Source of the DNA: Dryomyza anilis
Lineage: Eukaryota > Arthropoda > Insecta > Diptera > Dryomyzidae
Direction: 5' to 3'
Assembly: GCA_951804985.1 (NCBI GenBank)
Contig: OX638134.1
Span: forward strand, 78,037,679 to 78,101,678
Length of the DNA: 64,000 nucleotides
In this document: positions 1 to 13,035 of the stretch, piece after piece
How positions within the stretch are numbered: position 1 is the first letter of the stretch
Layout: each line of letters begins with the position of its first letter
Made by a program: the position numbers and the translations under genes
Notes under the pieces: generated by a model
Told to the model about the DNA's origin: nothing
What the model saw: only the letters and a program-made list of their open reading frames with translations
The model's database searches: none

Positions 1-410
1 TATAAACTGTAAAGCAGCGAATTGCATAGCAGTGTAACGAGTAGTTGTAGAGAGTGGTGAAATAATTGACGAGCAGTTGTCCTACTAAGTAATGAGTATT
101 TTTCATAATAAGTAATAAAGATATTAAGTAACGAGTAATTACTTAAATTGCCAAATTTAAGTAACGAGTAATTGACATATTAAGTAACGAGTAATTACCA
201 TATTAAGTAACGAGTAATTGCCATATTAAGTAAATTGCAATGTTAAGTGACGAGTAATTACTATATTAAGTAACGATAAATTATCATATTAAGTAACGAG
301 TAATTACCACGTTTAAGTACCGAGAAATTATCATATTAAGTAACGAGTTATTTACACATTTAAGTAACGAGTAATTGCCATATTAAGTAACGATTTGTAA
401 CAACCAACTA
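1..410. repeat. degenerate 22-23 bp GAGTAATTA tandem repeat
   Basis: The motif AAGTAACGAGTAATTAC recurs about every 22-23 bp from roughly 115 to 400, with diverged units before that. No open frame or splice structure is visible. A reverse-complement version (AATTACTCACTTAATTACT and variants) fills 3570-4320. Confidence 0.8.
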
Positions 411-1000
411 ACTTCAAAGTGCAGATAATGAATAGAGGTTAAAAAATACAAAGAGCAATAAATTGATATAAGTTTTAAAAACAAAAACAAAAAGACTATT
501 AAAGGACTCTAAATTTTGAAATAAATGCACTTTTCACAATTTTCCAAACACAACATGCGACCACTATCAATTATACTAAGTATTGGGTACAACATTTTAG
601 GGGTTGTTATTACTCGCTGTCAAGCATTTTATAACTATAACTATTACTTTTTCGTCAATTGTTTTTTTTTTGTACATACATTGTTGTTTTTTCGAATTAC
701 TACTGTGTTTGTTTCCCGTGTGAACTTGAAGTTTCATTAATTTTCACGCACACACGAGTTACGGATACGACATAGCATTTATAATGATGTTTCGCGTTGT
801 TTTTTTTTTTCTTTAAATGATTCGGATAATTAAAAAATGAGCGAAATTAATTAAGGGCGGGGAGTGTCGATGTAAAACACACAGTAATGAAAAGGGGTGC
901 AGCACGAAGGTGTTAAGGATGAAGGCGTAAGTGCGAGGAATTCATATTAATGGTTGATAAAAGGATTTTTGTTAGATTATAAAAGGTCAATTAAATAAAA
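411..1000. other. AT-rich stretch without a gene
   Basis: Apart from homopolymer T runs and a short ACACACGAG segment I see nothing assignable here. The small open frame at 525-740 is rich in F, Y and N, has no conserved pattern and is taken as chance. Confidence 0.5.
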
Positions 1001-2300
1001 ATAATGAAAATGAAAAATTAAAAATTAAAAATAAAAAAAATAAAAATTAAAAATAAAAAATTATAAATAAAAAATTAAAAATAAAAAATTAAAAATAAAA
1101 AATTAAAAATTAATAAATTAATAAATTAAAAATTAAAAATAAATAAAGCAAAAAAAAAGAAATAAATAGAATTGAAAGAAAAATTAAAATAAAATTAGTT
1201 ATGTTATAAAAAGTCGATTAAAAAAAAATTCTAAAATAAAAAAAAAACAAAAAAATTATTAAAAATAAAATTAAATTAGTTAGGTTATAAAAAGTCGATT
1301 AAAACAAAATCAAAAATAAATAGAAAAAAAAATGAAAAATAAAAAATGATAAATTAAAAAATGAAAATATTAAAAATTCAAAAATTAAAAAATAAAAACA
1401 ATAAAATGAAAATGATGAAAAAAAAATACATAAAAATAAAATTAGTTGGTTATAACAGTTCGACTAAATAAGAATTGTAAAAATTAAAAATTAAAAATAA
1501 AAAAAATAAAAATAAAAATGAAGAAATCAGAAAATAAAGAAATAAACTGTGTTATGTTAAAAAATTCTAATAAATATGAATCCTAAAATTAAAAATTTAA
1601 AATAAAAATAAAAATAAATTAAAAAATTTAAAATAAAAGAAAAAACAAAAAAATTATTAAAAATAAAATTAAATTAATTAGGTTATAAAAAGTCGATTAA
1701 AAAAAAATTAAAAATAAATAAAAAAAAAAAATAAAAATAAAAAATGAAAATATGAAAAATTCATAAATTAAAAAATAAAAACAATAAAATGAACATGAAG
1801 AAAAAAATACATAAAAATAAAATTAGTTGGTTATAACAGTTCGATTAAATAAGAATTGTAAAAATTAAAAATGAAAAAATTAAAAAAAAAAAAAAATAAA
1901 AATGAAGAAATCAGAAAATAAAGAAATAAACTGTGTTATGTTATAAAAATTCTAATAAACATAAATTCTAAAATTAAAAATTTAAAATAAGAATAAAAAT
2001 TCTTAAATTAAAAAATAAAAAAAATAAATAAAAAAAAAAAAAGGTTTCAAATGAAAAAACAAGAGGAAAAAACTAAAAATTAATAATATAAAATTAGTTA
2101 GGTCACCAAAGGTTAATTTAATCAACTTTCAAAGTAAAAAAAAAAAAAACGAAAAAATAAAAATTAAAAATAAAAAATTAAAAATTATAAACAAAAAAAT
2201 AAGAAATAACAAAATTAAAATAAATTAAAACAAAAAGACTACGATTTATTGAACTTTTTATAATAAAAAAAATGGAAAATTTTCACAAAATATTAAAAAA
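1000..2300. repeat. AAAATTAAAAAT simple sequence with a 380 bp tandem duplication
   Basis: The block is nearly all A and T. Within it a unit at about 1257-1640 recurs at about 1641-2025. Both copies carry GGTTATAAAAAGTCGATTAA, then ATACATAAAAATAAAATTAG, then GGTTATAACAGTTCG, then AAATAAACTGTGTTATGTT, in the same order and offset by about 380-385 bp. The shared landmarks show duplication rather than parallel low complexity. Confidence 0.75.
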
Positions 2301-3560
2301 AAAATTATATAGGTTTATGTGGGAAAATACCAACACATTAAGAATAATTTGGTTAAAAAAAATATTTATTTTTTCTTATAAAATTTGTATAAATTATGAA
2401 TACTTTTTTAACAAAAAAAGAAAATAAAATTATTATACATTAGAATAAAAATAAGAACATAAAAAGTTACAACATAAAAAGTTAGTAAAATTACAATAAA
2501 TATAAATAAGATTTTTTTTTTTTCAAACATTTTTTTAAATATATTTTTGTAATATTAAAATAAAAAAAAATTAAAAAAAAAATCAAAAATATTTTAAAAA
2601 TAATGTATGCCCTACTTTTATTCTTATCAAATTTTAAAATTTTAACAAAAATAGTTTTTTATTTAGCTAATTGCCCAATTTGCAACCTTCATACTTTGCA
2701 CGCAACTAAATTCATAAATGCATTTAATACAATTTTGTTTTTTTATTCAATCATAATTTTTTTTATAATATTCCTTTTTTTATATGATTTTTTATGATTT
2801 CCGCGCAAAGTTCGCTTTGTTTTTGCGAATATATAAAAAAAACAAAAAATTAAACAAAAAAAAAGTAATACAAAAAATAAAAAACAAAAAATCAACAAAA
2901 TCATGTGATTGGCGTTGGTATTTATGCCAAAACGACACAATTACTTAACTGATATAAAGCAGTCACAAAAAAATACAAAAAAAACTAAAAAATAAATAAC
3001 ACAAAAAAACCACAACGAGCCAACAAAAACTTTTACTAATTTCTCTAGTAGTCTTTCGCTCGCGCACAGCACAATTCGAAACAAATCAGTTAAAAATTCC
3101 AAATTTATATTATATATATATGGCAATTAACTTGCACAAGTGACAAGCAAAAACGTTTTAAAATTAAATTGCAAAAATATACTGATCATTAATAAATTTT
3201 AAACAAATATATGAAAATTATAGATTTATCATTTAACTTAACAAAATGTCATATGTGATATTTTGCAAAAAATGTTCTATATTAATGCGATAATTTGTAT
3301 GTTTTTTTTCCTGCTATTGTTATTAAATAGACGCGCCGCGAAAGCAACCACACGCTTATCAAACTTATCAGCGCGCTATTTATGAGTCCTAAAAATAAAT
3401 AGTAAATATGTTTACAAATGTGTGTCTGTGAGTTGTACATGAGTTTTATGTATTTTATTTATGTATACCATATACGAAAATATGTCGTCATCATGTTGTG
3501 ATTTATGTTGGTTTTATATTTTATTTTTGCACACGCTTCAATGATAAAGATATTTACTAG
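2300..3560. other. AT-rich stretch without a gene
   Basis: The stretch consists of poly-A and poly-T runs plus a short segment of higher complexity (about 2795-3120 and 3330-3380). Both strands were read and the open frames are low-complexity F/I/L/K strings. Nothing can be assigned. Confidence 0.5.
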
Positions 3561-4330
3561 AATAAATGCTCAGTTGCACGCTCAATTACTCACTTAATTA
3601 CTCAGCAATTACTTGGCAATTACTTAAAAATTACTTTGCAATTATTTGCTCATTACTTTTTATTGAAAACATTTAACCATTTGCCTGTATATCTATGCAG
3701 ATATTATCAATTACACACTTAATTAACTACTTTATTTAATTTGATTACTGCATTACTTGGTTCATTCATATTGATTACTCAATAGCTTACTTTATTCAAT
3801 TTAATTACTCAAACATTTACTTTAATTCAATTGAAAATTACTTTATTTAATTATTCAAACATTTACTTTAATTCAATTGAAAATTACTTCAAGTTCATTA
3901 TCGAATTACTTTATTTAAGTTGAATTACGTACCATATATATTAAAATTATAATATTCGTGTATTCCAAATTTCTTAATTACTGTATCACTTAATTGATAC
4001 CACAATTACTGATATATTTATAAATTATTATCCAATCAGTTCAGACCTAATGACTCTGTGAATAATCAAACATTTATCAAACATTTCATTAATTATTCGC
4101 ACTGTTACGCAGTTCATTAATTATATAAATACTCACTCAATTACCTGCTTAATTACTGAGTTTATTTTAGATTAAACAACCCAGTTTTTACTATATTTGA
4201 AACTAAATTACTTTCTTAAGTTGTTGCTCAACTAGTTACTCAATTAGTTACTTTATTAGTTACTCTATTAGTTACTTAATTAGTTACTCATCTATGTACT
4301 CAATTATGTACTCAATTACAGACTAAATAA
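3560..4330. repeat. degenerate TTAATTACTCA repeat, inverted relative to 1-410
   Basis: Units such as CAATTACTCACTTAATTACT and ACTCAATTAGTTACT recur irregularly. They are the reverse complement of the AGTAATTA/GAGTAATT units at the window start, so the two fields face each other across about 3.2 kb. Confidence 0.65.
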
Positions 4331-4980
4331 ATAACGTAAGTTTCAATAAACTTAAAGATGAATAAAAAATTTAATAAAAAATTAAAATTTTGAAAATTAT
4401 AATTAAAAAAATTAAAATTTTAAAAACTAAAATAAACAAAAAAATAAAATTTAAAATTAAAATTAAAAAAAAAATTCAAAACTAAAAAAAAAAAAAATTA
4501 AAAACAGAAATTTAAAAAATTCAAATATAAAAAATTAAATTTGAAATTAGTATAATTATGAAATCAAACATTAAAATTAATTTATTAACACCTCTCTGCT
4601 TAAATAAAATTCATTTAACCCACTACATTAGACACATATCGAAGTACATTACGTTGTACAGACAAAAAATTTAATAATAACTTTATGACAATTCAATTGT
4701 ACGAAAACAATATGTGACAAAGCGTCATTTTATAACTTTAAATTTATTTTTAGTTTTTTTTTATTATAATATTTATGTTTTAACTACATTATAATAAAAA
4801 GTAAAATTAGTTATTTTAAAATTTCTAAAAAATCTTTACAATTCAATAAAATATTTATTTTTTTTATGATATTTTCAACATTTAAAACAATTTTCTCACA
4901 TTATAAACAAAAATTTTTTGATTTGTCTTGTATTTTTTGTGATTTATTTTTAAATTTGTTACTTATTTAAACTGGTTTTT
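4330..4980. other. AT-rich stretch without a gene
   Basis: AAAATTAAAA simple sequence up to 4550 is followed by plain AT-rich DNA. I see no gene, RNA or transposon end. Confidence 0.5.
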
Positions 4981-4984
4981 CAAG

Positions 4985-5370
4985 TACGTTCATTGCTGTT
5001 TTTTGTCCGTCTGCCCGCGTTCATTCGCGTGCATGCAACGCAAACGAACGGTCGAACGATCGTCGCGTCGCGTCGAGTCGCAGCCGCGTGTGACAGAGAT
5101 GGCGACAATGTGGAAAACATGTTTAAGACACATACCAAATAAATGACGAGTAGAAGAGTTGTTGTGCTGCTTTCTGTATAATGTTGCGGAGTGAGGTGAA
5201 TGGCATGTTACTGATGCTGTGCTGCTTTTAATGTTGCTGCAGGGGGTGGGTGGTGGACAGCATGCAACATGCCACAGCAACAAAAGCGGTGGCAACATCT
5301 TCGCATTGTTGGCCACAACGAGGTGATGAAAGATGAATGACCAAAGATTAACAGGTGTTGAGGGCATTCA
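4985..5370. promoter_or_regulatory. GC-richer island, possible promoter or 5' exon
   Basis: About 385 bp stand out from the surrounding AT-rich DNA. They include CpG-rich CGATCGTCGCGTCGCGTCGA near 5060 and a purine AGAGAGAGAGAC tract at 5387-5399. The minus-strand open frame across it shows no recognisable domain. An upstream exon, promoter or enhancer of tonalli is a reasonable guess but nothing in the sequence proves it. Confidence 0.25.
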
Positions 5371-5399
5371 CTAAAACTGCTTAAAAGAGAGAGAGAGAC

Positions 5400-6511
5400 A
5401 AAGGCAATAATAATATATTAATCAATCATTTTTATTTATAAAACAATCAAAACTATTAAATCAAAAATATCAAGAAATCAGAAAATTAATAAATCAATAA
5501 ATTATGAAAAAATAAAATTAAATAAAAATTTATAAATCAAAAATTAATAAATAAAATATCAATAACTCTTAATAAATCAGTAAATTTAAAAAAAATCAAT
5601 AAATTAATATATCAATAAATTAATAAATCGATAAATAAATTAATCAATAAATCAATAAATCAATTTATCAATTTATCAATTTATCAATTTATCAATTTAT
5701 CAATTTATCAATTTATCAATTTATCAATTTATCAATTTATCAATTTATCAATTTATCAATTTATCAATTTATCAATTTATCAATATATCAATAAATCAAT
5801 AAATCAACAAATCAACAAATCAATAAATCCATAAATTAATAAATCAAGAAATCAGAAAATTAAAAAATTAAAAAAATCTTTAAATCAATAAATCAATAAA
5901 TCAATTAATCAATCACTCAATCAATTAATCAATTAATTAATTAATCAATTAATCAATTAATCAATTAATCAATAAATCAATAAATCAATAAATCAATAAA
6001 TCAATAAATCAATAAATCAATAAATCAATAAATCAATAAATAAATAAATAAATAAATCAATAAATCAATAAATCAATAAATCAATAAATCAATAAATCAA
6101 TAAATCAATAAATCAATAAATCAATAAATCAATAAATCAATAAATCAATAAATCAATAAATCAATAAATCAATAAATCAATAAATCAATAAATCAATAAA
6201 TCAATAAATCAATAAATCAATAAATCAATAAATCAATAAATCAATAAATCAATAAATCAATAAATCAATAAATCAATAAATCAATAAATCAATAAATCAA
6301 TAAATCAATAAATCAATAAATCAATAAATCAATAAATCAATAAATCAATAAATCAATAAATCAATAAATCAATAAATCAATAAATCAATAAATCAATAAA
6401 TTAATAAATCAATAAATCCATAAATCAATAAATCCATAAATCAATAAATCAATAAATCAATAAATCAATAAATCACTAAACAATTAAAGCAAAAATCAAT
6501 TAACAAATACA

Positions 6512-6545
<34 letters not shown>
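5400..6545. repeat. 8 bp (AAATCAAT)n satellite and inverted (ATCAATTT)n block
   Basis: From about 5655 to 5780 the unit is ATCAATTT. From about 5960 to 6470 it is AAATCAAT, the same octamer related by strand and phase, running for about 500 bp with very few changes. Flanks at 5440-5650 and 5790-5960 are degenerate versions. A short (AAAT)n run follows at 6505-6545. The long homogeneous part suggests recent slippage growth. Confidence 0.95.
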
Positions 6546-6546
<1 letters not shown>

Positions 6547-7740
6547 AAGAATAAATCAATATAAAATAAAAATGCTTTCAAATTTCATAATAAAATAGGT
6601 AATTTTAAATATTTTTTTAATTATAAAATAATAACTAAAAAATAAATTAAAAAATATGAAATTAATTAAGCCAAAGTAAACGTAAAAGCAAAAAAAAACA
6701 GTTATTTTAAAATCAACAACCATAAATAAAAAGGGCCAAGCATACGTGCACTTAAAAAACACCAACGAAAAAAAACTCCATAAATAAGCAAAAACCAAAA
6801 AAAAAAAAAACTATAACCTTGTGCCATATACGCAAAATAATAAAATATTTACAAACACTAGTACCTATATTTTTAGAGGCATACTTTATAGCTAAATATT
6901 TTATTTTTGTTTTGCTTTTTTTTCTATTCAACCACATTATTACGATTAGATAACATGCCTAAAAACACCGCGTAACGTCGACATTTAGACTATCTCATAT
7001 TGATTTTATATAGCAAATGAAAAATAATAATAAAAACCCTATTATAAATATTATATATATTATAACATGTGTAAATAGCAACAAATGGAACATCAAAATT
7101 TATCAGTTATTGTAAATGTCAAAAAACCCTATAACCGTCTAAAATAATCTAAACGCCACCCGTGACTCGTTTTGTTCACTGAAGTGCTCAGGCGTCACGT
7201 CACGTAATCATTCAAAATTGTTTCAATTTTTACAAAAAAAAAAAAAAAAAATGATTTTTCCCAAATTCAACAATCGCATTCAATCACAATGCAATCAATA
7301 AATATTATAGCTACGTTAATCGTTTTCAATTTTAACGATTAACATCAGGTTACGTTAAGATTTTTTGAGCATTTGATGGGGGGTCCCATTAATGATTGCT
7401 TTTTATTTTGTTTATGGCGATGAAATTAATAAATATTGGTAGCAATTAATTGGGACTTAATTATCAAAAGCTTTAAAGTAAGAGGGCTTAAGGTATATAA
7501 TAAGATTTAGATCATTTTTTTGTGGATTTTAATAAAATATTTAATTTTATTTTTTAGAATTTTGTATAGGTTATTCTAAAATTAAAGAGAATGAGTGATT
7601 ATTTAAGATTTTACTTTTTATATCACTATATAACAAAATATATGTATAAATATGTATAAATATAACAAATATAATTGGGAAATTTGTAAAACTAAGGAAA
7701 TACTAAGGAGTAAAGAAGAAAATATAGAAATATCTATATA
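6546..7740. other. AT-rich stretch without a gene
   Basis: Mixed sequence with a few less AT-rich segments (for example 7140-7210, CACCCGTGACTCG and GCGTCACGTCACG). No coding signal, RNA gene or transposon end could be supported. Confidence 0.45.
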
Positions 7741-8500
7741 ACTATATAAAGAAAATACCAAACAATCGGCAGAACATGGTAGAGAACATACTATATTACA
7801 GTCTATAGAAAATACCACACAACAAACAATAGAAATAAATTTCAAATAGACTATAGAAGAGACTATAGAACTGAGTATAGAATAAATTATGGAACAGATT
7901 ATGTAACAGACTATTGAATAGACTATAGCAATGACTATAGCAAAGACTATAGGAAAGACTATAGCAAAGACTATAGCAAATACTATAGCAAATACTATAG
8001 CAAATACTATAGCAAAGACTATAGCAAAGACTTTAGCAATAATAATAGAACATACTATAGCAAAGACTTGTAACAAACTATAGCGTAGACTATAGAATAA
8101 ACTATAGCAAAGACTATAGAATAGATTATAGCAAAAACTATAGAACAGTCTAAAGAATATAGAACAGACTACAGCAAAAACTATGGAAAAGACTATAGCA
8201 AAGACTATAGATCGAACTATTGCAAAAACTATAGAACAAAAACTATAGAAACGTCTAATAACTATAGAACGTACTACAGCAAAAACTATGGACTATAGCA
8301 AAGACTATAACAAAGACTAAGGAACAAACTATAGCAAACAGAATAAAGCAAAGTCTTTAGAACAGAATATAGCAAAAACAAAATAAAAGACTACAGCAAA
8401 GACTATGGAAAAGACTAAAACAAACACTATTGAACAGATTATAGCAAAGAATATAGCAGGAACTTAATTAAAGAATTGACTATGGAAATGACTATAGATA
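7740..8500. repeat. 12 bp ACTATAGCAAAG minisatellite
   Basis: The unit ACTATAGCAAAG and variants (ACTATAGAACAG, ACTATAGGAAAG) repeat with 12 bp spacing, best ordered at 7918-8040. Because 12 is a multiple of three, the minus strand reads as an open frame of FAIV repeats. This is an artefact of the repeat, not a protein gene. Confidence 0.9.
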
Positions 8501-10005
8501 ATACTAAAGTTCATTTAGCAAATATGACAATACCAAGACAAACTGGAACATACCATTTCAACTAACCATAAAAACGAAATATCAGCCTGTATTAACACCA
8601 TCAACTATATAAGTAGTTATATACAAAAAATCAATGCTAAATAATAGGGCATTTTTTACAATAATTGATAAGGTAGCAAAAAAATAAATAGAGTAGCAAG
8701 TAGCACACCAAAAAAAAAATATACCTTTTACTTAGGTCTTTAGTTTTTTTTTGTCTGATAAATACGTACGAAGCTCACAAACTATTGAGGCCAAAAATAA
8801 CGAACAAAACGAACGAATGAAATTCATTGAAAGCAATTTAAATTAGCGCGTGTAATGAACTTATCTACAAATAAATGATAACAAATTGGGGGTACAAAAA
8901 ATAAAACCTTTTATTCGTTTAAACAAATATCAAAAAAAAAAAAAAAAAAAAAACTGATGATTCATGGTATGAAATGTAATAAATTTAGTGCATACAAATT
9001 AAATAAAAATTAAACAAAAACAAGCACAAAAATAACGATAATAAAATATATCATTTAAAACTTTATAGGAAAACAACTGAAAAAAAATCAAATTTATTTT
9101 GCGCAGTACAATAAACACAAAAACAGCGAAATAAAACCATATGAAAAAATGAGATTTTTGCGCAAATAAAGTGTGGAAAAATTGGTGATGGCGGTGGCCA
9201 AAAAACCAAACAGCTAACAGCCCAAAAATATGCAATCATAATAAATCAAATTAATGTAGTTCGCAGCAAATACACAGAGCACCAATATAAATAATAAAAA
9301 AATATACAAATAAAGGGATGGGAATATAAAAATCAAAAAAATATATATGCATAAAATGCTATAAAATTTAACATGAATAATATAAAATCATAAAAAGAAA
9401 AGTAATTTAAAAATTTCAATAATACCAAAGTGATGTTCTGAAATTACTATCGAAACTTAAATCGAAATGACTACGTTCAACGAAACTTCAACATTTTTAA
9501 TTTTACTGAAATATGAGAGTTTTGAGAAATTGAATTCTACAAATTCGTTTAAATAGGAATTCAAATACGAAATCGATAAATACGAAAAATATTTTTTATG
9601 TTTTTTATTTCAAATTTATAACATTTATATAAATTTTATATATTGAAAAAAATATATAATTCGAAAAAATGCTTTATATTGTATAAATTGTTTGCTGGGT
9701 TATGCACTCTGTTCAGCCTATTCCTGCGCCAGCCCAAAAAACCTGCCACCTCTTTTACCACATACGCGTTTCAATAATCTACTTCAAACAGCATGAGGTA
9801 GTATTTTGTATTTCAATTTTGCCACAGAAAAAAATCGCTTTTGTCAAATAGTAGTGAAAAAACGTAATGTACACAGCTGCCGTTTCTATGTTTTTCGCAT
9901 TCATTGCAATCTTTATACAAGTTTTTTTTTAATTTTTTTGAAATTTTTTGACACCACGAATCACCTGCATTACTTTGACATGCAAAATAATCGTTAAAAC
10001 ACATT
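8501..10005. other. AT-rich stretch without a gene
   Basis: The sequence at 9000-9240 and 9800-10000 is a little more complex, but frames are short and unstructured on both strands. No recognised element. Confidence 0.45.
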
Positions 10006-10500
10006 TTTGTAAGTTTGTGTAAACTTAACAGCTTTACATATATTTTACACAGTTTTTAACAGTTCTATATAGGTTCAAACAGTTTATTTTTTTTTTAAAT
10101 CTACATAAAGTGTAAACTTACATATAGCGTAAACTTAAATAAATTCAATATTTGGTGTAAACTTACATATAGTGCAAACTTAAATAAATTAAATGTTTGG
10201 TAACATTGATATAAACTCTGTTATAAACTAAACTTACATCTTTCATAATCTTAGAGCTTTTGTAAACTAAAATATTGAACAAATTTACATTTTGCTTAAA
10301 TTTAATAAAGTGTTGAACTTACATATAATGTAAACTTAAATGTGTTGCAAATATAAATTAAATATTAGCTTATATTGGTATAAACTCTGCTTTAAAGTAA
10401 ACTTACACTCTGCGTAAACTTGCATATTGTATAAATTTGCATATGCTGCAATGTAAACTTACATAAACTGTAAACTTAGCAGCGCTGTATTATAATTAAT
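10005..10500. repeat. degenerate GTAAACTTACAT repeat
   Basis: The phrases GTAAACTTACATATAGTG and TAAACTTAAATAAATT recur irregularly about every 25-45 bp, with at least ten copies. It is a decayed tandem repeat with no coding content. Confidence 0.7.
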
Positions 10501-12695
10501 TTAACGTTTATTCTTATTGACTACTTCTATTTACAATTTATCATTTTCAAAAGATTTTTAAACACAATTTTAAAAGAAGTGTAAACGCACGTGCATAAAT
10601 TATAACGCGTAAATTTAACATGCCTTAAAGTTTTACACTGCCCAACTCTCTCGGTGTATTTTGCTAACACGCAACATTCTCTGCGGTGCGTTCACCTTGT
10701 GGCTTTGCTTATTTGGATAGTTTTTTGTTGTGTTTTGTTTGATTGTTTTTTCATTGTTTTTAGTTTTATTTTTACCACACAATTTCTCATTGAAAATATT
10801 TACACACATTGCGTTTTACACAATTTCAACACAATTAGCTGTGTTGCTGCTGCCTGCCACTGCTATTTTGAAACTATTTTGTATCTGTTTTTACTCATCA
10901 TCATCAATAATATGTAGTCTGCAAAAGGCAACACTTTTTTCCCTATAACCAATGAAGCAGCTAATAATAATGTGTTTATTTTTATTTATAATTTTATTTT
11001 ACCCAAAAATTTACTCTATACAAATCTGGTGTGTGCTAAAATAAGAACTGTACAATGTTTAATGGTGTTTTAGGAAAATTTTTACTTAGTATTGTGTTGT
11101 TGAATTGATATTGTTTTTGTGAGCAGCTGCTGTTTTATAATTTTATTATAGGCCTCATGTTGATTTTACAAAATAAAACATGTTTATTGCTTAAATTGCT
11201 ATACATTTGCTGTATAGATTGTGTATATTTTTCTATAGTTAAGAATATAATATAATAGCAACACTTTGTAAATGGTTAATATACAAAATATGCACATCAT
11301 TTTCAAACTTTAAATATATATTGTACTAAAAGTTCTAAACAGTAGGCATTTTTCAAATAAGCATCTGTGCTGTTGAGTCCGACCACCCTGCAAAATACCA
11401 TTTTTTGTTTTGAAGTCTTTCTATAGCAAGTACCATTTTCTACTATAGCAGTATTTTTTTTTTTGGTATTCTATGGTAGTACTATATTTTCAAAAGTCAT
11501 ACCATGTTTTCAATTTTACCATTGCAGTTCATTTATATCCCTCTATAGTCATATCCCTCTATAGCCATATCCTTCTATAGCCATACCATATTCTGCTGTA
11601 CCCCATTACCATGTCAGTCCCATTGATACCTTTTACCATTTCAGCGTCAGTTGTTCAAACAACCCTGTCTTCTTTGCGTTGCCACAAAATATTTGAAAAA
11701 TCTCAGCACAACCCGTAAATGCGGTTGACAGGCAGGCGGCATTTTTCAAGGGTGTCTTTTTGCAAGAATTTCTCGGGATTTTCGTTTTTTTCATTTTTGG
11801 TTCTATACGAAATGCATTTCAATTGAGTTTTTCATATGAATTCAATCGATGCAACGTTGTACGGAACAATTTCAATACAATGTTGTTGTAAATTTTGTTG
11901 TTGTTATACTTGCTTTTAATACCGCTGTTGTTGCCAATTTAAGGGCTGCAATTGCGTTGCTCGCATCCGGTATCAAAATCGTTTTTTTCGAATTATTTTT
12001 GATGTTGCTTTTCTTTACGTTTTTTTTTTTTTTTGATATTTGCTTTATTATATTTTTTTTTTGTTGTTTCAATTTTTATTTTTTTATTTTTATTTTTTTT
12101 GCTTTATTATTTTTTTATTGTTTCATATATTTTTTTTCTTTTGTAATTTTTTGTATTTTTTTTTCTTTTTAATCTCAAAAATTCTGCATCATTTTTTCCA
12201 GCTGTTTGTTTTTGTGCCGCTGCCACGTATTCAATCAAATATTCCTCCAACTGCCTTGATATTCAGCCATGTCGATTTTGATTTTGCGGCATCAGTTTTT
12301 TCGTTTTTTTTTGTTACCCTTACGCGGAATTTCTTTGTGCACAAAAATTCAGCCCTTTTTTGCTACCTTTTTCGGATTTTGCATTTCTTTGACAAATTTG
12401 TTTTTCTTTTATATTTTTTATTTTTGTTTTGCAAATATCTAAAGCGTTACAACCCCAGCATGTTATAGGCATATTTTTTTTTGTTATCTTTACAAAAAAT
12501 CTTGCTACGCAATTTCTTTGATTAGTACCAAAAAATAAATAAAATAAAAACCTTCCCAACTTTAGCAAAATCCATGTTTTATTTGCATTTTAAAGTAAAA
12601 TAAAATTTAAGGTACTTTTTTTACCTTTTTTCCAACTCGATATGATATGTAATACTTGGTTTTTTTAGTACTTATATTTTTCTAAATTTTTTTGG
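10501..12695. other. gene-free region with short TATAG/ACCAT repeats
   Basis: From 11395 to 11640 there are degenerate copies of CTATAGCCATACCAT. The segments 11640-11780 and 12190-12360 have near-genic composition but no consistent frame or conserved motif. T-rich runs dominate 12000-12180. Confidence 0.45.
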
Positions 12696-12711
12696 TATTA
12701 TTTTTTTAGTA

Positions 12712-13019
12712 GCCGCGGTAGCTCAGTGGTTAGTGCGTTGGACTGCGAGCCGAAAGGTCCCCGGTTCAAGCCTGGACTGGGGCTAACAACATCTTTTCAT
12801 AGAAACATTTTTCTATACCGCGCTACCTCTCGTCAGTAAAGGGCAAACCTACGAGAGTAAAACCATTGCCTATGAAAAAGCTCTCACCCGTCGTTCGGAT
12901 TCGGCAATAAACTGTAGGTCCCACCACTTTGAGTACAAATATAACACGCACAGCTCAAAATGGTGAGAGAGCTCGGCCGAAGTTCTATACAGGACTGTAG
13001 CGCCAAACTATTATATTAT
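12712..13019 (+). mobile_element. tRNA-derived SINE, complete, with 16 bp target-site duplication
   Basis: The 5' part is tRNA-like, with a pol III A box TAGCTCAGTGG at 12719-12729 and B box GGTTCAAGCC at 12763-12772. A tRNA-unrelated body and a short (ATT)n tail follow. The insertion is framed by identical 16-mers TATTATTTTTTTAGTA at 12696-12711 and 13020-13035, which defines both ends. Two further copies lie on the minus strand near 44.6-45.6 kb. Such elements carry no protein and depend on a LINE for movement. I do not recognise the family name. Confidence 0.93.
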
Positions 13020-13035
13020 TATTATTTTTTTAGTA

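Noticed and set aside
4990..5367. 125-residue minus-strand frame in the GC-richer island
   Set aside because: The peptide has no recognisable pattern. The island is more likely regulatory or a non-coding exon.
7618..8076. 152-residue minus-strand frame with FAIV repeats resembling a membrane protein
   Set aside because: The hydrophobic pattern comes from a non-coding 12 bp CTATAG repeat with a period divisible by three.
12712..12785. Functional tRNA gene
   Set aside because: A and B boxes are good, but the segment is fused to a SINE body with target duplications and related copies, so it is a SINE head.
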